Shown: positions 53,694-63,163 of the stretch, in pieces
Numbering within the stretch: the first letter of the stretch is position 1
How the letters are laid out: the number at the start of each line of letters is the position of its first letter
Made by a program: the position numbers and the translations under genes
Origin: Leptospira levettii
GTDB taxonomy: Bacteria > Spirochaetota > Leptospiria > Leptospirales > Leptospiraceae
Direction of reading: 5' to 3'
Assembly: GCF_002812085.1 (NCBI RefSeq)
Contig: NZ_NPDM01000006.1
Coordinates: forward strand, 1-64,000
DNA: 64,000 nt
The notes under the pieces: generated by a model
Databases searched by the model: none
Told to the model about the DNA's origin: nothing
Seen by the model: only the letters and a program-made list of their open reading frames with translations

Positions 53694-55688
53694 ATGTTTC
53701 AAGCAATTAAAACTCTAAACTACCAATTCCTCTTTGTTTTCTTATGTTTTCTTTCTGTTTTTCCAAACCAGGCAGATCCAACCCCGAAACAGAAAGATTG
53801 TTCCCTCCTTGAGCCAGGAGTTCCAAGTGAATACTTACTCTCTCGGGCCATCTACGAACAAATTGATGGGTACCAAGCAAACAACCGTAAAAAGACAACA
53901 GAGGCAAAACTTGGGTTTGAGAACTCTGTATCGTTTTTAGACAAATACCACAACTGTTTAAAAGAGAAAGGTCAAGGTCCAAGTGCCCAATCTGCGGAAA
54001 TCCAAGCACAAAATTATTTGGAGTTAGGTTACCCAGGTAAAGCTTGGGAATGGTCTGAAATTGCAAAACAGAACACAAAAGAAGTCACAAAAGAACTCGT
54101 AATTTTACAAATGAGGATTCGCCTTCGGGAACAAGACTTAACGAAGGCAACAGAAGTATTGGAACGTGATCTGGTTTCTTTTCCCAATGATCCTGACTTT
54201 TTGTATTTACTTGGGAATTTATACTTTGAACGAAAGATGTGGAATCAATCCTTATTGTATTACACTGCTCTTTCTTTTGTCATTGAAAGAAGGGACAATC
54301 ATTCCAAATACAAATACATCACAGCAAAATCTTTAGGAGAACTTAATTATAAGTTAGATTACCCAAAAATTGCCATCAAACGTTATAACGAATACAACTC
54401 AGTCAATAAAAATGATATGGAAGTATTGTTTCGGTTAGCACAAATTTATTTTGTTTTAGGCGATTTTAAAATGTCCAAATTTTATTTGGAACAAATTAGA
54501 GAAAAAAACGCGAGAGACATAGACGCCTCGCATATGTTAGCTGAAATTTATTTTTTGGAAGCACGTGATTTAGCACCTCAGTTTTTTGATACTTTAAAAA
54601 AAGAGAAAAAAATTCCGAAAGACGGCATCATCCCCATTTTGTACCAATTGGTGAATGGTCGTACCATCGGGTTAGATGAAAAACTACGAAACTTTATTAA
54701 AGCAAATCCTGGTAGGTTGTCACCACGTGTCGCTTTCCTCGAGTTAGCTGATAAATTGAATGATCCTGATTACGAACAAATCAATGCAGAAACCGCACAG
54801 TATGCTTATGAATACAGGCAATACGGGCTTGCAGAAAAAATCCTCAAACGAGGGAAACAAAGACTAAACTCCACCCAAGTAGAAGAAAAAGCGAGTTACT
54901 TGGAAAAAATTGCAAATTGCCAAGAGATGTTAGGGCAATGGAACCATGCAATCCTTTCTATGAAAGAAGCAATTGTATTGAGTTCGGACCTCGAAAAAAA
55001 ATTCCGTATGCGATTCCGTTTGGCCTATTTGTATCTGCAAGGTAATTTAAAGAAAGAAAAGGTCTCTGTGGATATTTTGTCGGGGACCATTTCTGAAAAT
55101 CCAAATCCAACTCATTATTATTTGCGAGGTTTGTCTTATTTCCAATTGGAAAAGTACAAAGAAAGTATCAAGGATTATACACAAGCCATCGAAATGGATC
55201 CAACTAATCCTAATTTTTATTTTTATAGAGCAACTGCTTACGACAAACTCAAACAATTCCCTGAAACCGAATCGGATCTTAAAAAAACCATTTCCCTCAA
55301 TCCAAATGCATCCAATGCCATGAATTATTTAGGTTATTTGTATGCTGAAAAAGATATGTTCCCTGATGAAGCAAAACAACTATTAACTCAGGCAGTTACA
55401 TTAGAACCAGATAATCCTGCCTACCAAGACAGTTTGGGTTGGGTCTATTACCGAAAAAAAGATTACAATTTGGCGTTATTACATCTAAACTTTGCAGCTT
55501 CATTGGCTTTGGAAAGAGGGTTTGAAGACCCTGTGATTTATGAACATCTAGGTGATGTGTATTTAGCAAAAAAAGATCCAGTGAATGCTGTACAATTTTT
55601 TAAACTTTCACTTTCAAAAGACAAACAGACGTCTAACAAGGACTTGGTGTCAAAAATCAAACGAGTGGAAAAGGAAATTTCAGAATGA
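53694..55688 (+). CDS. Exported TPR-repeat protein
   Basis: A protein of about 664 residues with a signal peptide (about 5-24, YQFLFVFLCFLSVFPNQA) and many TPR units to the end (for example YLLGNLYFERKMWNQSLLYY, YLRGLSYFQLEKYKESIKDY, NYLGYLYAEKDMFPDEAKQL). It therefore works in the periplasm as a scaffold. Its start is divergent from and slightly overlapping the CHAT-operon start region. Its stop overlaps a lipoprotein gene by four bases. Confidence 0.85.
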   Translation: MFQAIKTLNYQFLFVFLCFLSVFPNQADPTPKQKDCSLLEPGVPSEYLLSRAIYEQIDGYQANNRKKTTEAKLGFENSVSFLDKYHNCLKEKGQGPSAQSAEIQAQNYLELGYPGKAWEWSEIAKQNTKEVTKELVILQMRIRLREQDLTKATEVLERDLVSFPNDPDFLYLLGNLYFERKMWNQSLLYYTALSFVIERRDNHSKYKYITAKSLGELNYKLDYPKIAIKRYNEYNSVNKNDMEVLFRLAQIYFVLGDFKMSKFYLEQIREKNARDIDASHMLAEIYFLEARDLAPQFFDTLKKEKKIPKDGIIPILYQLVNGRTIGLDEKLRNFIKANPGRLSPRVAFLELADKLNDPDYEQINAETAQYAYEYRQYGLAEKILKRGKQRLNSTQVEEKASYLEKIANCQEMLGQWNHAILSMKEAIVLSSDLEKKFRMRFRLAYLYLQGNLKKEKVSVDILSGTISENPNPTHYYLRGLSYFQLEKYKESIKDYTQAIEMDPTNPNFYFYRATAYDKLKQFPETESDLKKTISLNPNASNAMNYLGYLYAEKDMFPDEAKQLLTQAVTLEPDNPAYQDSLGWVYYRKKDYNLALLHLNFAASLALERGFEDPVIYEHLGDVYLAKKDPVNAVQFFKLSLSKDKQTSNKDLVSKIKRVEKEISE

Positions 55689-56473
55689 TTTCACGTTATC
55701 TAACAATTGTTTCCATTTTACTTTCACTCACTTGCCAATCGGCAGAAGTAGAAGATCCTAATTTTTTAGGAAAAGCAAATGGCAAATATTTACCCGCTAA
55801 AGACAATTCCTCTCAAACGTTTTTAAAAGAGGTATTGGACAAAAATCCTGATTTCCCAAGTTTTAAATCAGAGTTCTCCATGCAGATCCAAACCTTTATA
55901 CCAAAAAAGGAAAATGTAAATTTGGATGGAAAGGTTTTTTTTGCCAAAGATTCTAAACAAATCAAAATCCAATTGATGGATAGTTTTTTTGGAATGGTTT
56001 TTACAGAACTCATCGCAAACGAAATCCAAATCCAAATCAAACCAACAAGTACAAAAGAAATCCAAACCTTACCTATGGGGGACATCCTCATTCAGGATCC
56101 AAATTCTGGAAAAAAATACACAATTCCTTTTCCAGTGATTTATGCATACCTGACTGGGAATTATTTAAATGAAATCCAAAACCCAAAGGCAAAATTCAAT
56201 CCAAATGAAACAAGGGTTGCTCTTTCCAAGGCTGATGGAGATTACGAATATTTTTTTAAAGATGGCAATTTAGATCGATTGGAGTTAACAAGTGGTAAAC
56301 GAGGATTAAAAGCCATCGCCATAGTAAAAACAAGTGTGACCCAAGTCCATCCACCAAAAGAAATCACAACAAAGGTAGTGAGCCTTGATACAGAAAAGGA
56401 AAATGTTCTCATCCAAATCAAATTGAAAAAATCAATCATCACCGAAGTTTCCCCACAAGTATTTCGTTTTTAA
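55685..56473 (+). CDS. Lipoprotein, possibly LolB-like
   Basis: A 262-residue protein with a signal peptide and lipobox LSLTC (Cys about residue 17). The body is strand-rich with alternating hydrophobic strands (MQIQTFIPKKENVNLDGKVFF, DSFFGMVFTELIANEIQIQI, DYEYFFKDGNLDRLELT) compatible with the LolA/LolB-type half-barrel that carries lipoproteins to the outer membrane. The gene follows a TPR gene, an arrangement that also occurs with lolB elsewhere. The LolB call is tentative. Confidence 0.68.
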   Translation: MISRYLTIVSILLSLTCQSAEVEDPNFLGKANGKYLPAKDNSSQTFLKEVLDKNPDFPSFKSEFSMQIQTFIPKKENVNLDGKVFFAKDSKQIKIQLMDSFFGMVFTELIANEIQIQIKPTSTKEIQTLPMGDILIQDPNSGKKYTIPFPVIYAYLTGNYLNEIQNPKAKFNPNETRVALSKADGDYEYFFKDGNLDRLELTSGKRGLKAIAIVKTSVTQVHPPKEITTKVVSLDTEKENVLIQIKLKKSIITEVSPQVFRF

Positions 56474-56490
56474 GAAATGAATTTTAAGAA

Positions 56491-57633
56491 ATGAAACCTC
56501 GGTTTTTAGTTTCTCTGTTTCTATTTCCGATCCTTCTTTTTTCTGCGGATTTTCCGGAACATTTGGAAGATCCATTGGAATTGCCAACTAAGTACTTATA
56601 CCAGTTCCAGACCGAAACGGGTGAGTCACTTCAAATTGCAAATTCCACTAAACTATGGTTTGGTGGAGATGTTATGTTTAATTGGGGAGTTCGGGATTCC
56701 ATGCGTTCGGAGGATGTATTTTTTCCCTTTCGGAGTTTTTTTCGTTACCTTGACCAATTTGATTTTCGCTTTATCAATTTAGAAACACCAATATTACACA
56801 AAGCACCCACAGCAGACCAAAGAAAATCCTATGTGTTTTATGGGGAGAGAAGGGATCTCACTGTCCTTCGTGCCCTAGGCATCAATGGAGTTTTCCTTGG
56901 AAACAATCATACAATGGATTTTGGAGAAAATGGACTTTTTGAAACCTTAGAACTGTTAGATGAATTTAAAATCTTTCATACAGGTGCCGGTAAAAACACT
57001 GATCATGCACTAAAACCCATCCTTGTGAAAAAAGGGAATACCGAATTTCGATTGTTTTCCTTTTCGGATACAGGAGAAACTAGGTTATTTTCGGGAACAA
57101 ATTCACCAGGTGCCGCCTATTTCCGTGTAGCGACTGCAGAAAAACTCATCAAAAAAACAAAACCTGGGCAAGTGAATGTATTATCCGTTCATTGGGGAGT
57201 GGAATACAACCCCACACCCATGGACACGGAACGAAATGCTGCCAAATATTTAATTAATGCCGGTTATAAGGTGATCATTGGACACCACCCCCACGTCCCG
57301 CAAGGGATCGAAGTTTTTCCCAAGGGGATTGTTGTCTATTCACTTGGTAATTTTTTCTTTGGATCCAAAAACCAATACTTAAAACACAATATTTCTGTTG
57401 TGACTCATTTTGAAGGCGACAAACTTTTGTTTGTGGAAGTGATCCCAGTGTTTGGAAAACACCAAAACCTTCCAGGGGATCACTATTTTTTCCCTTTGGG
57501 TCCAAGAGAAGCGGAAACTTTCTTAAAAGAGTATGCCATCCTTTGTAAACAACTTGGGACGGAACTTGTGATTTCAGGGGGAAGGGGTTATGTTTTTTTT
57601 GAAAAGGAACTAAAAGCCAAACTAAAACCATAA
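56491..57633 (+). CDS. CapA-family (PgsA-like) exported protein
   Basis: A 380-residue protein with a signal peptide (about 1-19) and a CapA metallophosphatase-type fold: LWFGGDVMFNW, FRFINLETPIL, GVFLGNNHTMDFGENG, VLSVHWGVEYNPTP and GHHPHVPQGIEVF. CapA/PgsA proteins take part in poly-gamma-glutamate capsule formation, but many family members have other envelope roles and no pgsB/C partner lies here. It follows the lipoprotein gene by 17 bases. Confidence 0.86.
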   Translation: MKPRFLVSLFLFPILLFSADFPEHLEDPLELPTKYLYQFQTETGESLQIANSTKLWFGGDVMFNWGVRDSMRSEDVFFPFRSFFRYLDQFDFRFINLETPILHKAPTADQRKSYVFYGERRDLTVLRALGINGVFLGNNHTMDFGENGLFETLELLDEFKIFHTGAGKNTDHALKPILVKKGNTEFRLFSFSDTGETRLFSGTNSPGAAYFRVATAEKLIKKTKPGQVNVLSVHWGVEYNPTPMDTERNAAKYLINAGYKVIIGHHPHVPQGIEVFPKGIVVYSLGNFFFGSKNQYLKHNISVVTHFEGDKLLFVEVIPVFGKHQNLPGDHYFFPLGPREAETFLKEYAILCKQLGTELVISGGRGYVFFEKELKAKLKP

Positions 57634-58310
57634 TGAAACCAACTGCACACCATTCCCAAAGCAAAAAAGGGAAAACTGAGTTCGAGTAAATTGGTGCGGA
57701 TGATGGAAAACACCTGAAGGAAAAAACCTGTAAAAAATAGAAGAGCAGCACTTCTTAAAATCCAACCCTTTTCGTATAACCAAAAGTATACGGACACAAT
57801 CGCCACATAGGAAAACAAACAAAACCATTTGAGTTGCGATGTGGGTTTTAGATACTCCAAGGAAGGGGTCATCTCTTCTGCTGTTTTTGCATCTAGAATA
57901 TTGAGTATGAGAATGTTTTCGATGAGGTCGGCAAATCCTGCGATCACAAGGAGTAGGATCATTCCCATAAAAATTTTGAGAAAGATGGGACGCACTTTAC
58001 GACCTGCATAATGGCCTGTATAGGTGAGAAACGCCAAATAACAAAAGATAAATCCAAAGTCAAAATAATGAACCCGACGGTATTCTGTGGAAAGGTGGAA
58101 AAAATCGATCGTATCGGGGATGCCAATGAGGTCTTGCACTTGTTTTGGTGTTTCTGCCATCTCGAGCCCTAGCAGAGTGGATTCAAATCCAGAATGGTTG
58201 TCGAGAGCTGGTTCTTTGGGAGTGATGTGGTTTAAAAAACCAGCATAAAGTGCTAAAAAGAGACCTAGGCCCAGGCCCCAAACTTCTGGAAAATTTGATT
58301 TTTCACCCAT
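57588..58310 (-). CDS. Membrane protein, unknown function
   Basis: A 240-residue protein with about five transmembrane helices (about 13-28, 83-98, 110-130, 160-178, 185-230). A loop between helices 1 and 2 carries GFESTLLGLEMAETPKQV. It converges on the CapA-family gene with a 46-base overlap of the 3' ends, which is unusually long for this window. The family is not recognised. Confidence 0.75.
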   Translation of the reverse strand: MGEKSNFPEVWGLGLGLFLALYAGFLNHITPKEPALDNHSGFESTLLGLEMAETPKQVQDLIGIPDTIDFFHLSTEYRRVHYFDFGFIFCYLAFLTYTGHYAGRKVRPIFLKIFMGMILLLVIAGFADLIENILILNILDAKTAEEMTPSLEYLKPTSQLKWFCLFSYVAIVSVYFWLYEKGWILRSAALLFFTGFFLQVFSIIRTNLLELSFPFFALGMVCSWFHYGFSLAFSSFSKKT

Positions 58311-58419
58311 AAACTGTCAGAAATTACATAGAATGCGAAGGGATTCAAGGCTCCAAGAAGAAATTCCATTGACCCAAGGCCCTATAACCAAAACCCTAGT
58401 GGAAACTAACAAATTCTTC

Positions 58420-58445
58420 TACCTACAAGTGTTTCTATGTAGGTA
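58420..58445 (+). promoter_or_regulatory. Leader hairpin upstream of rpsF
   Basis: TACCTACA (58420-58427) pairs perfectly with TGTAGGTA (58438-58445) around a 10-base loop. It ends 16 bases before the rpsF start and precedes the AGGAG Shine-Dalgarno. Many bacteria regulate this operon through an S6:S18-binding leader RNA; the conserved CCG feature of that motif is not obvious here, so an autoregulatory role is only suggested. Confidence 0.4.
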
Positions 58446-58461
58446 TACCCATAGGAGAAAT

Positions 58462-58737
58462 ATGAGAAACTACGAAATCACGAATATTCTTCGTGAAGGG
58501 AATGTAGAAGAGACGAAGTCTGCCGTTAAGGAACTTCTCTCCAAATACAACTTCACGATCCAAGGCGAAGAGGATTGGGGTTCTAAAAGACTCTGGCATC
58601 CCGTTGGACAAGACGAACAAGGTCACTTTATACTCACTAAGTGTTCTGGATCTCCCGCAGAAGTTATCAAGATTGAGCATGAATTTAAACTCAATGCCAA
58701 CATCTTAAAAACCCTCGTAATTAGGGCAAATGGCTAA
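58462..58737 (+). CDS. rpsF: 30S ribosomal protein S6
   Basis: A 91-residue S6: MRNYEITNILREGNVEETKS at the start, WGSKRLWHPVGQDEQGHFIL and a short IEHEFKLNANILKTLVIRA end. The ATG at 58462 has AGGAG at a 6-base spacing. It is the first gene of the rpsF-ssb-rpsR-rplI operon found in many bacteria. The last eight bases overlap ssb. Confidence 0.95.
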   Translation: MRNYEITNILREGNVEETKSAVKELLSKYNFTIQGEEDWGSKRLWHPVGQDEQGHFILTKCSGSPAEVIKIEHEFKLNANILKTLVIRANG

Positions 58738-59167
58738 CGATCTAAACAAAGTACTACTCATCGGTCGTATGACTCGTGATCCGGAATTTAAATCGGTGAA
58801 CGGGAGTTCTGTTGTCAATTTTTCAATTGCAAATAACAGAGTTTATGTGACGAACGGCGAAAAAAAAGAGGAAACTCATTATTTCGACTGCGTTGCATGG
58901 GGCCGACTTGCTGACATTTTAAAACAATATGCAGGCAAGGGTAAACAAGTAGCAATCGAAGGTAGACTCCAACAACAGTCATGGGAAACTCCTGAAGGCA
59001 AAAAAGCCTCAAAGATCCGCGTGTATGTCGAGACCGCACAACTATTAGGTGGTCAAGGACAAGGTGGCGGATCCGGAGACCGATCTGACAGTTCCAATTC
59101 TTATGATTCCGGCATAAGTAGTGGTTATGATGATTATCCAGCCGGTGATGACGACATTCCTTTTTGA
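58730..59167 (+). CDS. ssb: Single-stranded DNA-binding protein
   Basis: A 145-residue SSB: the OB fold is at about 1-108 (NKVLLIGRMTRDPEFKSVNG, FDCVAWGRLADILKQYAGKG, IEGRLQQQSWE), followed by a Gly/Ser-rich linker and the acidic C-terminal tip DDDIPF that recruits partner proteins. It protects single-stranded DNA in replication and repair. Confidence 0.96.
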   Translation: MANDLNKVLLIGRMTRDPEFKSVNGSSVVNFSIANNRVYVTNGEKKEETHYFDCVAWGRLADILKQYAGKGKQVAIEGRLQQQSWETPEGKKASKIRVYVETAQLLGGQGQGGGSGDRSDSSNSYDSGISSGYDDYPAGDDDIPF

Positions 59168-59179
59168 TAGGTGATGACA

Positions 59180-59524
59180 ATGAGTGAAACGACAAATATT
59201 GATGATACAAGAATAGATTCCCGAGACAGTATGGACGGGATGGATGACGACGAAAAAGGTGGTTTCCGTGGTAAAGACGGAGAAGGTAAGTTCGGTCGTA
59301 AAAACGCAAAATACAAAAAGAAAGTATGTAAGTTCTGCGCTGACAAAGCGTTACTTGCAGGTCTTGATTACAAACGAGTTGATATCTTAGAAAGATTTGT
59401 AACCAATCGTGGTAAAATCATTCCAAGAAGGATCACAGGAACTTGTGGCAAACACCAAAGAGCTCTTGCTCGTGAAATCAGAAAATCCAGATCCATCGGT
59501 TTATTACCGTTCAAAGTTCTGTAG
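59180..59524 (+). CDS. rpsR: 30S ribosomal protein S18, with acidic N-terminal extension
   Basis: A 114-residue S18. The conserved part (about 42-114) is [39 protein letters not shown] and [14 protein letters not shown]. Bacterial S18 is usually about 75-80 residues, so the first 40, acidic and then Gly/Lys-rich ([17 protein letters not shown]), are an extension. I start at the ATG at 59180 with AGGTG upstream; upstream ATG and GTG (59174, 59171) would add three residues. Confidence 0.93.
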   Translation: MSETTNIDDTRIDSRDSMDGMDDDEKGGFRGKDGEGKFGRKNAKYKKKVCKFCADKALLAGLDYKRVDILERFVTNRGKIIPRRITGTCGKHQRALAREIRKSRSIGLLPFKVL

Positions 59525-59533
59525 GAGTTACGG

Positions 59534-59980
59534 ATGAAAGTTGTATTACAAAAAGACGTATTAAATCTTGGTGATGCTGGGGATGTAAAAGAAGTTGCTG
59601 ATGGTTATGCACGTAACTTTCTCATTCCAAGAAGACTTGCCGTTCGTGCAAACGACGGAAACACGAAAGCAGCTATCCACCAAAAAAGACTCGCTGAATT
59701 AAAACGTGACAAACGTGTAAAAGTGATGAAAGAACTTTCTTCTTCGATTGAAGGTAAAACTTACGAAGTGAAAGTGAAAGTGGGTGAGAACGACAAACTT
59801 TTTGGTTCTGTAACAGCGAATGATATTGCTCTGGCAATTAAAAACACTGGTGTAGAACTCGACAAACGTAAACTTGAATTAGGCGAGCCAATTAAATCAG
59901 TTGGTGAGTTCAAAATCAAAGTTCGTTTGGCTGAAGGTGTTGTGCCTCAAATCGTAGTGAAAGTCGTCGGCCAAGCATAG
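59534..59980 (+). CDS. rplI: 50S ribosomal protein L9
   Basis: A 148-residue L9 with the typical N-terminal domain MKVVLQKDVLNLGDAGDVKE and GYARNFLIPRRLAV, a long connecting helix and the C-terminal domain LFGSVTANDIALAI. The length is normal. GGAG precedes the ATG. It is nine bases after rpsR and 21 before dnaB. Confidence 0.96.
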   Translation: MKVVLQKDVLNLGDAGDVKEVADGYARNFLIPRRLAVRANDGNTKAAIHQKRLAELKRDKRVKVMKELSSSIEGKTYEVKVKVGENDKLFGSVTANDIALAIKNTGVELDKRKLELGEPIKSVGEFKIKVRLAEGVVPQIVVKVVGQA

Positions 59981-60001
59981 TCTTACACTAACGCTTTTTC
60001 G

Positions 60002-61345
60002 ATGAATTCTAACCCCCTTCAGGAGATAGAGTCTGAGAAGAACTTAATCGGTTACCTACTCATGCGAGGGGTAGCCGGGCAGGAAGACTTAGGTCTGAAT
60101 CCCGATGACTTTTATATGGATACCCATAGAAGAGTCTTCGAAGCAGTGACGGACCTCATTAATGAAGGGACAAACATTGACCTAGTCACGGTCACAAACC
60201 AAATGCGAGAAAAACGTCTTTTTAAAGACGAATCTCGCGACTTGGAATACATCACATCTCTCTACAAAGATACCGTCCCCTTTCAGCCGTTAGAGTATTA
60301 CGTGCGTCGTGTGAAACGTGTTTCCGACAGACGGAAGTATGTCGAAGCACTGAATCAAGCCATTGATAAAGTCAAAATTGAACCGGGTGAAAACGATTCT
60401 GTTTTTAGTCTCGTAGAGCAGTCGTTAATGGATATTTCTCGCCAAGAGAGATCCAAGGGTTTACGGAAAGTCAAAGACGATGCCAACGCTCTCATTGATT
60501 ATATCAAAAATGTGGTGGCGGCAAGCCAAAACGGAACGGGTGGAATTAATGGTTTAAAAACCCATTTTACGGGCCTTGATATGGCAACGACTGGTCTTAA
60601 GTCACACGAACTTATGATCCTTGCGGCCCGTCCAGGAAATGGGAAAACAACATTTGCTTTGAACATTGCAGCCAATGCAGCATTAAAAGAACGTAAAACG
60701 GTTGTTATTTTTTCTCTCGAGATGAGTCGGATTGAACTACTTCTCAAACTCATCAGTGCCGATGCAAGGATTGATTCCTATGCCTTAAAAGCGGGAACAC
60801 TCACTTCGGCACAGATGACACAATTAAAAGATAGTATTGGGAATATCACTTCGGCAAGTCTTTACATTGATGACTCTGGGTATTTGACGATCCAAGAATT
60901 TTCGGCAAGGTTACGCCAACTACGCACCACAGAGGAAGTGGGTTTAGTGATTGTGGATTACTTGCAGCTTATGAGTGATCCGAAAGCTGCGATGGGTGGG
61001 CGCCAACAAGAGGTTGCCAATATTTCCAGAGGACTCAAACAAATGGCACGGGAAGTGGGTTGTCCCATCATTGCCTTATCGCAGATGAACCGTTCCATTG
61101 AGAACCGCTCCAAAGACCAAAGGCCACAACTTTCCGACTTACGGGAGTCAGGTGCTATTGAGCAGGATGCGGATATTGTATGTTTTATTTATCGGGAAGA
61201 AATGGTGAAACCTCCCGAAGAGCTTGACCCTAATAAAAGGGGGATGGCTGAGATCATCATCGCCAAAAACAGAGCGGGAGCAACGGCCGATTTTCCATTG
61301 ATGTTCAATCCGAAAATCAGTCGTTTCGATAACGTTCCATTATAA
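60002..61345 (+). CDS. dnaB: Replicative DNA helicase DnaB
   Basis: A 447-residue DnaB: N-terminal helical domain ([30 protein letters not shown]), linker and RecA-like motor with Walker [10 protein letters not shown] (about 208), motif with MSRIELLLK, Walker [11 protein letters not shown] (about 310), [11 protein letters not shown] and [16 protein letters not shown]. No intein interrupts it. It unwinds DNA at the replication fork as a hexamer. Confidence 0.97.
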   Translation: MNSNPLQEIESEKNLIGYLLMRGVAGQEDLGLNPDDFYMDTHRRVFEAVTDLINEGTNIDLVTVTNQMREKRLFKDESRDLEYITSLYKDTVPFQPLEYYVRRVKRVSDRRKYVEALNQAIDKVKIEPGENDSVFSLVEQSLMDISRQERSKGLRKVKDDANALIDYIKNVVAASQNGTGGINGLKTHFTGLDMATTGLKSHELMILAARPGNGKTTFALNIAANAALKERKTVVIFSLEMSRIELLLKLISADARIDSYALKAGTLTSAQMTQLKDSIGNITSASLYIDDSGYLTIQEFSARLRQLRTTEEVGLVIVDYLQLMSDPKAAMGGRQQEVANISRGLKQMAREVGCPIIALSQMNRSIENRSKDQRPQLSDLRESGAIEQDADIVCFIYREEMVKPPEELDPNKRGMAEIIIAKNRAGATADFPLMFNPKISRFDNVPL

Positions 61346-61356
61346 GAGGTTTTCAA

Positions 61357-63162
61357 TTGAATCACTGGGTAACATCAGAATACAAAAATAGAATTAGCGC
61401 CACAAATGTCTCAGATGCGTCTGTTGGAAAAACATTATTCCTTTCTGGTTGGGCTTTCCGTTACCGCGACCAAGGAGGGGTAATCTTTATCGACCTTCGG
61501 GATCGTTCTGGAATTTTACAAATTGTTGCACGTAAAGAAATCCTCGGAGATGATTTTTCCAAAGTCGAAAAAATTCGTTCCGAGTATGTGATTGCTGTCA
61601 AAGGAAAACTTGCCTTACGCGATGCAGAGTCTGTGAATCCCAAAATGGAAACAGGGAAATACGAACTCATTGCAGAAGCAATCGAAATCTTAAATACTTC
61701 CAAAACTCCACCGTTTACCTTAGATGAATTTGATCCGTCGGGGGAAGAAATTCGTTTGAAGTATCGTTACCTCGATATGCGTAGGGAAGAACTTCGAGAT
61801 CGTTTGGTATTGCGACACAAACTAACCTTTGCTCTGCGAGAATACCTGGACCAACATTCCTTTTTAGAAATTGAGACTCCCATTTTAAATAAATCCACTC
61901 CTGAAGGAGCACGTGACTTTCTTGTGCCATCTCGTTTGAATGCTGGTGAGTTTTATGCTCTCCCGCAGTCCCCACAACTTTTCAAACAGATCCTTATGAT
62001 TGGAGGAATGGAACGATACTTCCAAATTGTAAAATGTTTTCGGGATGAAGACTTACGTGCTGATCGCCAACCTGAATTCACACAACTCGATATGGAGTTT
62101 TCCTTTGTCACTGAAGAAGACATCCGTCGTGAAATCGAAGCTATGTGGGCTTATGCTTTAAAAAAAGTTTTTCATTTAGAAGTGAATGCTCCTTTTATGA
62201 CAATGCCATACCATGTGGCGATGGAAGAATACGGTTCTGATAAACCAGACATTCGATTTGGAATGAAACTTGTGAATGTATCTGAACTTGTGAAGTCATG
62301 TGACTTCCAAGTTTTTACTGGTGCGATTGCAGGTGGCGGTGTTGTCAAAGCAATATGTGTTCCAGGTGGTTCGACTATCTCACGTAAAGAAATTGAAGAC
62401 CTCACCGTATGGTTATCCCGCGACTTCCGTGCCAAAGGCCTTGCTTACATGAAACATGGAGCTAACGGACTCGAATCTACGATCACAAAACGATTCACAC
62501 CGGAAGCCTTAGAGACAATCGCCAAAGCAGTTGGTTCCAAAGAAGGGGATATGGTATTTTTTGGAGCCGATTCGTCTAAAATTGTAAATGCTTCCCTTGG
62601 TGCGTTACGATTGAAATTATCAGAAAAATACGATCCACCTAAGGTCCCTTATAGTTTCCATTGGGTGGTTGATTTTCCTATGTTTGAGTTGGATGAAACC
62701 ACAAAAACTTGGACCTTCCTCCACCACCCATTTACTTCTCCGAAAGAAGAAGACTTTCAAAAATTAAGGGATTGGAAAGCAGGGAAAGAAGTTGACCTTT
62801 CTTCGATTGGTGCGAAAGCATATGACCTAGTTCTCAATGGAACAGAGATTGGTGGTGGTTCAATTCGTATCCACAACCCAGAAATCCAAAGTCTCGTACT
62901 GGAGGCAATTGGGATTGGAGAAGAAGATGCCAAATCCAAGTTTGGATTTTTACTCGATGCTTTATCCTTTGGTGCTCCTCCACACGGTGGGATTGCCTTT
63001 GGAGTGGACCGGATTATGATGTTACTCACCGGTGGAACATCGATCCGTGATGTCATCGCTTTTCCAAAAACACAAAAAGGAACTTGTATGATGAGTGAAG
63101 CGCCAGGCCCAGTCGAGGCAAAACAATTAGAAGAACTCAAACTTAGGGTAGTCACAATTTAG
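61357..63162 (+). CDS. aspS: Aspartyl-tRNA synthetase
   Basis: A 601-residue bacterial-type AspRS: N-terminal OB anticodon-binding domain ([22 protein letters not shown]), catalytic class II core with [14 protein letters not shown] (motif 1 region), [24 protein letters not shown] motif 2 ([20 protein letters not shown]), the GAD insertion and motif 3 [13 protein letters not shown]. The TTG start at 61357 has AGAGG upstream. It follows dnaB by 11 bases and phoH starts one base after it. Confidence 0.96.
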   Translation: MNHWVTSEYKNRISATNVSDASVGKTLFLSGWAFRYRDQGGVIFIDLRDRSGILQIVARKEILGDDFSKVEKIRSEYVIAVKGKLALRDAESVNPKMETGKYELIAEAIEILNTSKTPPFTLDEFDPSGEEIRLKYRYLDMRREELRDRLVLRHKLTFALREYLDQHSFLEIETPILNKSTPEGARDFLVPSRLNAGEFYALPQSPQLFKQILMIGGMERYFQIVKCFRDEDLRADRQPEFTQLDMEFSFVTEEDIRREIEAMWAYALKKVFHLEVNAPFMTMPYHVAMEEYGSDKPDIRFGMKLVNVSELVKSCDFQVFTGAIAGGGVVKAICVPGGSTISRKEIEDLTVWLSRDFRAKGLAYMKHGANGLESTITKRFTPEALETIAKAVGSKEGDMVFFGADSSKIVNASLGALRLKLSEKYDPPKVPYSFHWVVDFPMFELDETTKTWTFLHHPFTSPKEEDFQKLRDWKAGKEVDLSSIGAKAYDLVLNGTEIGGGSIRIHNPEIQSLVLEAIGIGEEDAKSKFGFLLDALSFGAPPHGGIAFGVDRIMMLLTGGTSIRDVIAFPKTQKGTCMMSEAPGPVEAKQLEELKLRVVTI

Positions 63163-63163
63163 T

